Translations under genes and position numbers: made by a program | Part shown: piece after piece, positions 59,799 to 64,000 of the stretch | Numbering within the stretch: the first letter of the stretch is position 1 | Layout: every line of letters starts with the position of its first letter | Assembly: GCA_017551545.1 (NCBI GenBank) | Contig: JAFZLJ010000073.1 | Span: forward strand, 1-64,000 | Direction: 5' to 3' | Length of the DNA: 64,000 nt | Source: Treponema sp. | GTDB lineage: Bacteria; Spirochaetota; Spirochaetia; Treponematales; Treponemataceae | Notes under the pieces: generated by a model | What the model was told of the DNA's origin: nothing | Seen by the model: the letters and a program-made list of their open reading frames with translations, nothing else | Database searches by the model: none

Positions 59799-60506
59799 AT
59801 GAAAAAATTATTAGTTTCGGCGCTGACAGTTCTCTTTTGTTGTTCCGCTTTAAGCGCAGGCGATGTTGCTACCTTTGTAGATAAAGGTTTCTCTGCCGAC
59901 GGAAAATATTATGTTTTTGGACAGTACGGCCGCACAGATAAAAAATTTCAGGGTTGGGCCGAAATTTACCAGGTAGATATTGAAAAAAATGACTGGGTAG
60001 ACGGTGGTGTTTTCAAAATTAAACCAACTGCAGTAACTGCCGACAAAGCAGGTATTGAAGTATATGAAGCTCTTGAAGGAAAGAACTATTATTATCTTCG
60101 TGACCTCAAATGCTCAGTTGCAAATGCAGACCACGTGCTTTATATTCTTGATGATGTAAATAAAACAGGAACTGATGAAATTGTATTTACCGATTTCAAC
60201 AATTCTACAGTCGATTCTCCCGATACCTTCCACATTCAGCTTGTACCAACAATTAATGGTTCAGGTAAAAATGTAAAATCATCATTCTATATCTGGCTCG
60301 AAAAACGCGATGCTAACGGAAACACAATCTATAAAACAAAGGTTGGAAGTCCTGATGTTGTTCGTTCAGGCATAAGCGGTTATAAGATTGAACGCATTAT
60401 GTGTGACCCGACAGAAAAGAACTTTATCTTTATAATAGAAAAAATCCAGGAAGATGACACCGGCATTTCAATCCGCTACATGGTTGAGGCGGCGAAGATA
60501 GAATAG
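59799..60506 (+). CDS. Exported DUF2259-type protein
   Basis: A 235-residue protein with a signal peptide (about 1-20, ending LSAGD). The pattern VDKGFSADGKYYVFGQYGRTDKKFQGWAEIYQVDIEKNDWV near the N-terminus fits the predicted secreted family DUF2259 (COG5497). Function unknown. The start at 59799 follows AGGAAAA and the signal peptide; GGGAGG lies a little further upstream. It ends just before a family C repeat and a terminator. Confidence 0.72.
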   Translation: MKKLLVSALTVLFCCSALSAGDVATFVDKGFSADGKYYVFGQYGRTDKKFQGWAEIYQVDIEKNDWVDGGVFKIKPTAVTADKAGIEVYEALEGKNYYYLRDLKCSVANADHVLYILDDVNKTGTDEIVFTDFNNSTVDSPDTFHIQLVPTINGSGKNVKSSFYIWLEKRDANGNTIYKTKVGSPDVVRSGISGYKIERIMCDPTEKNFIFIIEKIQEDDTGISIRYMVEAAKIE

Positions 60507-60514
60507 ATTTGCGC

Positions 60515-60541
60515 GGTCCCTGAGCTTGTCGAAGGGCCACT
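60515..60541. repeat. Repeat family C, single copy
   Basis: GGTCCCTGAGCTTGTCGAAG then GGCCACT, identical to the copy inside the SGNH gene at 8157-8183. It lies 9 bases after the stop of the DUF2259-type gene. Confidence 0.9.
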
Positions 60542-60548
60542 TTTAGGA

Positions 60549-60586
60549 AAAATGCACTTTTTTTATAAAAAGTGCATTTTTTTTTG
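60549..60586. terminator. AT-rich terminator
   Basis: AAAATGCACTTTTT and AAAAAGTGCATTTTT form a long stem with a TTATA loop, followed by a T run on the plus strand and preceded by A residues, so it could work in both directions. Confidence 0.75.
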
Positions 60587-60641
60587 CAAATTTTTGTAAT
60601 AAGTCAACTTTTTTTTTAATACTATATAGAGGTGAAAAAAA

Positions 60642-61790
60642 ATGACTTATTCAAAATTAAAGGAAATGCTGATTGTTGTGGGCGAGGCTCTGCTCATAGC
60701 GGGAATCACTGTTGTGGCCGTGCTGCCTGTATCGTGTAAAATAACAGAGCAGGGTATTAAGATTGTGGGCGGAGATTATACACCACCAGTCCTTAATAAC
60801 TTTATGGTTGCAGACGAACAGACTGTGATTCTGGATTTTTCTGAAAAGGTTCAGGTTGCGGGTTTTGTTGTTGCAAAAGTAATTGATGATCAGTTTGATT
60901 CCCAGGAGCATTCTTCTACAATAGATTTGTCTCCTGCAATTGAAAGGGCTTCTGGTGTTTACGGGGCTGTTTCTGCTTACTGTTCCTGCGACGAAGAACG
61001 TGTGATTTTTGAACTTGAAGAACAGATGGAAACAGGCTGCGGCTACGAGCTGTATACTCAGGTCAAAGATTCTGTAGGTAACACTCTTACTATTGTAATT
61101 CCTTTTAAAGGCTTTAATTCTCATGTTCCCGAAGTTATGATTACAGAAGTTCAGACCGAAAGTGTTTCAAGTCAGAACAAGGCAGAAAAAGAAGCAGGCA
61201 CTTACCGTAATGAGTATGTAGAACTTCTTATATTAAAAAGCGGGAATCTTTCTGGGCTAGAACTATGCAGCGGTTATGACGGAGAAGAAAAAAAATATGT
61301 GTTTCCTGCAATTGAAGTTTCAGCAGGTGAAATAATAGTAGTTCATATGCGTAACAGGGGAAACGGCTGCATAAGCGAAGAAGGTGATGACTTAACGCTT
61401 GCAACTTCATCCTATACTTCGCCGCAGGTTCGTGATTTATGGACAGATATTGAATCTACAACACTTGGCAATAAAACAGACATAATTATAGTAAGAAACA
61501 GTGCCAATCGCCGTCTTTTAGATGTAGTAATGTTCCGTGCTTCCACCATCCAGGCATGGACCAAAACAATGATTGATTATTCACAGCTTGTAGACGAAAC
61601 AGAAATATATCTTTCCGGTGATATAGAAAATGCTTTTGTTGCAGACTCTTTAACCCAGACAAAAACACTACACCGCACCAACGCCGCAACCTACCGGCAG
61701 CAAATTTTAAACGGTCTGATTCTTGATTACCCGATTCCATCTTCGCCTGACTTCTGGACCATAGCCGATCCTTCTCCGGGTACTCTTTAA
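60642..61790 (+). CDS. Lipoprotein-like protein with lamin-tail-like domain
   Basis: A 382-residue exported protein with a hydrophobic start ending VLPVSC (possible lipobox near residue 29-32). A beta-rich region follows (PPVLNNFMVADEQTVILDFSEKVQV), like the bacterial Ig-like domains that precede surface modules. Then comes a lamin-tail-like domain (PEVMITEVQTE...NEYVELLILKSGNLSGLELCSGYDG). Lamin-tail domains occur in secreted bacterial nucleases and surface proteins. No catalytic module is present. GAGGTG precedes the ATG. A surface or periplasmic role is likely. Confidence 0.65.
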   Translation: MTYSKLKEMLIVVGEALLIAGITVVAVLPVSCKITEQGIKIVGGDYTPPVLNNFMVADEQTVILDFSEKVQVAGFVVAKVIDDQFDSQEHSSTIDLSPAIERASGVYGAVSAYCSCDEERVIFELEEQMETGCGYELYTQVKDSVGNTLTIVIPFKGFNSHVPEVMITEVQTESVSSQNKAEKEAGTYRNEYVELLILKSGNLSGLELCSGYDGEEKKYVFPAIEVSAGEIIVVHMRNRGNGCISEEGDDLTLATSSYTSPQVRDLWTDIESTTLGNKTDIIIVRNSANRRLLDVVMFRASTIQAWTKTMIDYSQLVDETEIYLSGDIENAFVADSLTQTKTLHRTNAATYRQQILNGLILDYPIPSSPDFWTIADPSPGTL

Positions 61791-61814
61791 AATAACCGGA
61801 ATATATGCTACATT
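61786..61814 (+). promoter_or_regulatory. Promoter of the U32 peptidase gene, leaderless type
   Basis: TTTAAA and TACATT are spaced by 17 bases, and the -10 box ends 6 bases before the ATG at 61821. No Shine-Dalgarno sequence is present. Confidence 0.45.
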
Positions 61815-61820
61815 ACCCGT

Positions 61821-64000
61821 ATGGTAGAATTATTAGCTCCTGCAGGTAATGTAGAATCTCTTGATGCCGCAATTGGCGAAGGTGCAGACGCAGTTTATCT
61901 TGGTCTCAAAAGCTTTAATGCACGCATGCGAACAACAAATTTTGCATGGAATCAGTTTGAAGCAGCAGTAGAAAGCCTGCACCGTCAGCACAAAAAAGTT
62001 TATGTTACTGTAAACACAGTTTGTGAAGAACGCGAAACAGAACGACTTTACCGCTTCCTTTCATATTTAAAAGAAGTTGGTCCGGATGGTCTTATTGTTC
62101 AGGATTATGCCGTTATGCGTCTTGCACAGGAATTTTTCCCGAATATGGAGCTTCATGCTTCTACCCAAATGAATGTTGAAAGTTCTGCCGCAGTACGTTT
62201 GCTTCAGAAAAATGGAGTAAAACGAGTTGTACTTGCACGCGAACTTGGGCTTGAAGAAATTAAAAAAATCAAAACCGAAACAGCTGCCGAACTTGAAGTA
62301 TTTGTTCACGGAGCTCTTTGTGTAAGTGAATCGGGCTTGTGTCTGTTTTCTTCATTCCTTGGCGGAAAGTCTGCAAACCGCGGTATGTGTGCCCAGGCCT
62401 GCCGCCGCTTTTATACAGCAGAAGTTCCTGGTGGAATTAAACAGGGCTATTATTTTTCTCCATGCGATTTTGAACTTATAGATTATATTCCTGCATTGAT
62501 TGAAGCTGGTGTGGATTCTTTTAAAATCGAAGGACGCATGAAAAGTGCAGAATATGTAGGAAGTGTAGTTGCCGCTTACCGTTATGTAATTGACCACTAC
62601 AAGGAAGATAAAAAAGGAGCAATTGCAACAGGCAAAAGAATCCTTTCTTCAGACTTTGCGCGTTCAAAAACAACTTACTGGTACGGCTTTGAAAATCAGA
62701 GTGAAGGTGTTGAAAAAGCAGGTGAACTTATATTGAACCCTGACCAGGCTGGCGGAACAGGTCTTTATCTTGGAAAAATTGCGGGAACAAAACCTGCCGA
62801 AAAGGGACTTGTAGAAGCAATCCGTGCTGCTGCTAATCCAGATACTCCGCCGGAACAGCTTCGCATTCAGATGGCATATTTAAAAGGCGGAACCTACGAG
62901 CCTGACCCAGGGGATTCAATCCGCATTCACAAAAAAGATGATACAGGCCGCATGAGCCATAAAATACGCACAGTTGAATTTGACGAAAAAAGTGACCGCC
63001 GCTGGATAGATATTCCTTCCGGTTTTACAACAGGCGATGAAGTATATCTTTTGCAGTACAAGGCAAACACAAAACGCTATCCGCATGTGCTTCCAAATGA
63101 TATAGGCCGTTACCGGAAGCAGCCTAAAGACGAAATGCTTCCGATTCTTGATGTAACTCCTGTTGCACAAAAGGAACTCGATTATTTCCCTGATGGACTT
63201 TATGTGCAGGTTTCATCAATCCCAGATCTTTTTGCAGTTCAGGGAATGAATCCTGTACGCGTTATTCTTGAATATAACAACGAAACCTCTTACGACTTAT
63301 TGAATCATAAGACAGTGCTGCCTTATTCAAAAAAGCAGCTTTATATTTCATTCGATCCGTTCTGTTCTTCTTCACAGGAAGACAAGCTTTTGCAGGAGCT
63401 TTCTTCGCTTATGGACGATGGCTTTATAAACTTTGTTGCAAATAATCTTGCTCACATTCAGCTTATAAAACAGGTAAAAAAAGACAGACCGATTAATATA
63501 ATTGCAGGACCATATCTTTATACTTTTAACCGCTGGGCAGTTTCATGGCTCGAAAATCAGGGGTTGGGCGCCTTCATAATGCCTTATGAAAATTCACGCC
63601 GCAACCTTGAAGCAACCTGGGAGCAGAATGTACGCTCACGTGTTCTTGTTCCTGTTTTTGCTTACCCGGCTTTATTCCGTATGAGATTCAAGCTTCCGTC
63701 TGATTATGATTTTACATACTTTGAAGACAAGGAGGAAAAAGTCTTTAAAGTAAACTCAACACCAGACGGTTCGTTTGTAATGCCGGAAGAACCTTTTAGC
63801 ATTGTAGATAAGACAGCCTTTATAAAGCAGGCAGGCTTTAAAAAAATCCTTGTAGATTTTTCAAAGACAAAGGTTTCACGAAGCCAGATAAAAGCAATTA
63901 CAACCTCAATGGCAAAAGGTCAGCCTCTGCCTGGCATTTCGCGCTTTAACTGGAAAGACGGATTTTATTCTCCTCAACAAATTGAAGAATATAAGGCCGC
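61821..64000 (+). CDS. U32-family peptidase/RNA hydroxylation protein (3' end outside window)
   Basis: The first 726 codons of a U32 family protein are present and the frame is open at the window end. The start MVELLAPAGNVESLDAAIGEGADAVYLG is typical. The U32 signature lies in EVFVHGALCVSESGLCLFSSFLGGKSANRGMCAQACRR, with cysteines like those that bind an iron-sulfur cluster in TrhP and RlhA. In those relatives the protein hydroxylates tRNA or 23S rRNA; others are called collagenases. The C-terminal part is longer than in TrhP, closer to RlhA. The mRNA is probably leaderless. Confidence 0.88.
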   Translation, partial: MVELLAPAGNVESLDAAIGEGADAVYLGLKSFNARMRTTNFAWNQFEAAVESLHRQHKKVYVTVNTVCEERETERLYRFLSYLKEVGPDGLIVQDYAVMRLAQEFFPNMELHASTQMNVESSAAVRLLQKNGVKRVVLARELGLEEIKKIKTETAAELEVFVHGALCVSESGLCLFSSFLGGKSANRGMCAQACRRFYTAEVPGGIKQGYYFSPCDFELIDYIPALIEAGVDSFKIEGRMKSAEYVGSVVAAYRYVIDHYKEDKKGAIATGKRILSSDFARSKTTYWYGFENQSEGVEKAGELILNPDQAGGTGLYLGKIAGTKPAEKGLVEAIRAAANPDTPPEQLRIQMAYLKGGTYEPDPGDSIRIHKKDDTGRMSHKIRTVEFDEKSDRRWIDIPSGFTTGDEVYLLQYKANTKRYPHVLPNDIGRYRKQPKDEMLPILDVTPVAQKELDYFPDGLYVQVSSIPDLFAVQGMNPVRVILEYNNETSYDLLNHKTVLPYSKKQLYISFDPFCSSSQEDKLLQELSSLMDDGFINFVANNLAHIQLIKQVKKDRPINIIAGPYLYTFNRWAVSWLENQGLGAFIMPYENSRRNLEATWEQNVRSRVLVPVFAYPALFRMRFKLPSDYDFTYFEDKEEKVFKVNSTPDGSFVMPEEPFSIVDKTAFIKQAGFKKILVDFSKTKVSRSQIKAITTSMAKGQPLPGISRFNWKDGFYSPQQIEEYKA

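Overview
The window looks like chromosome from a host-associated anaerobic spirochaete close to Treponema. This is inferred from gene content: a large flagellar-collar-like protein with an acidic repeat region, spirochaete-type hypothetical proteins, HflK/HflC with a membrane pseudokinase-like neighbour, and an oxygen defence built from superoxide reductase and rubrerythrins with no catalase or superoxide dismutase seen. The DNA is AT-rich. Several genes have a sigma70-like promoter placed so that transcription would start at, or within a few bases of, the start codon.

Layout. 1-1.4 kb: the end of clpB, then nadE. 1.4-4.4 kb: a class A penicillin-binding protein and a ParB-like protein on the minus strand. 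4.4-5.3 kb: a hot spot of dispersed palindromic repeats around a small GIY-YIG nuclease, plus a possible small RNA. 5.3-9.5 kb: a ferredoxin, an M23 peptidase operon, an SGNH lipoprotein that contains a repeat inside its coding sequence, and a possible structured RNA. 9.5-12.5 kb: an AAA/DUF4143 ATPase and a BspA-like leucine-rich lipoprotein. 12.6-15 kb: superoxide reductase, rubrerythrin, and an Hrb-rubrerythrin fusion. 15.2-18.5 kb: a Panacea-type antitoxin with a broken toxin, thioredoxin and two hydrolases. 18.5-24.7 kb: an EAL phosphodiesterase and an envelope operon with two transglutaminase-like paralogues. 24.7-30.6 kb: a CHASE2 adenylate cyclase, a two-helix channel, a stand-alone cyclic-nucleotide-binding protein and an ion transporter. 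30.7-35.9 kb: rsgA, a LuxR-type regulator, a possible small RNA and mutS2. 35.9-45.3 kb: a more AT-rich island with a complete type I export line and, divergently, a double-glycine-leader cargo, a methyltransferase and a radical SAM/SPASM enzyme. 45.4-50.7 kb: a CBM48 protein with a histone-H1-like tail, tRNA-Gln and tRNA-Glu, and spirochaete hypotheticals. 50.7-54.1 kb: hflK/hflC, a DUF4230 protein and a second CBM48 protein. 54.1-64 kb: a foldback element, an FlcA-like collar protein, a CTP-dependent lipid kinase-like protein, several envelope proteins and the start of a U32 peptidase.

Two gene sets look like coherent systems. The first is the 24.7-30.6 kb block, which reads as cAMP synthesis wired to ion flux through a channel and a CNBD encoded by separate genes. 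The second is the 35.9-45.3 kb island. It would modify and export a protein whose cargo domain resembles a papain-like cysteine peptidase, and its promoter has a 16-A tract in the -35/-10 spacer that could switch expression. Three families of dispersed palindromic repeats run through the window and in places have become part of genes.
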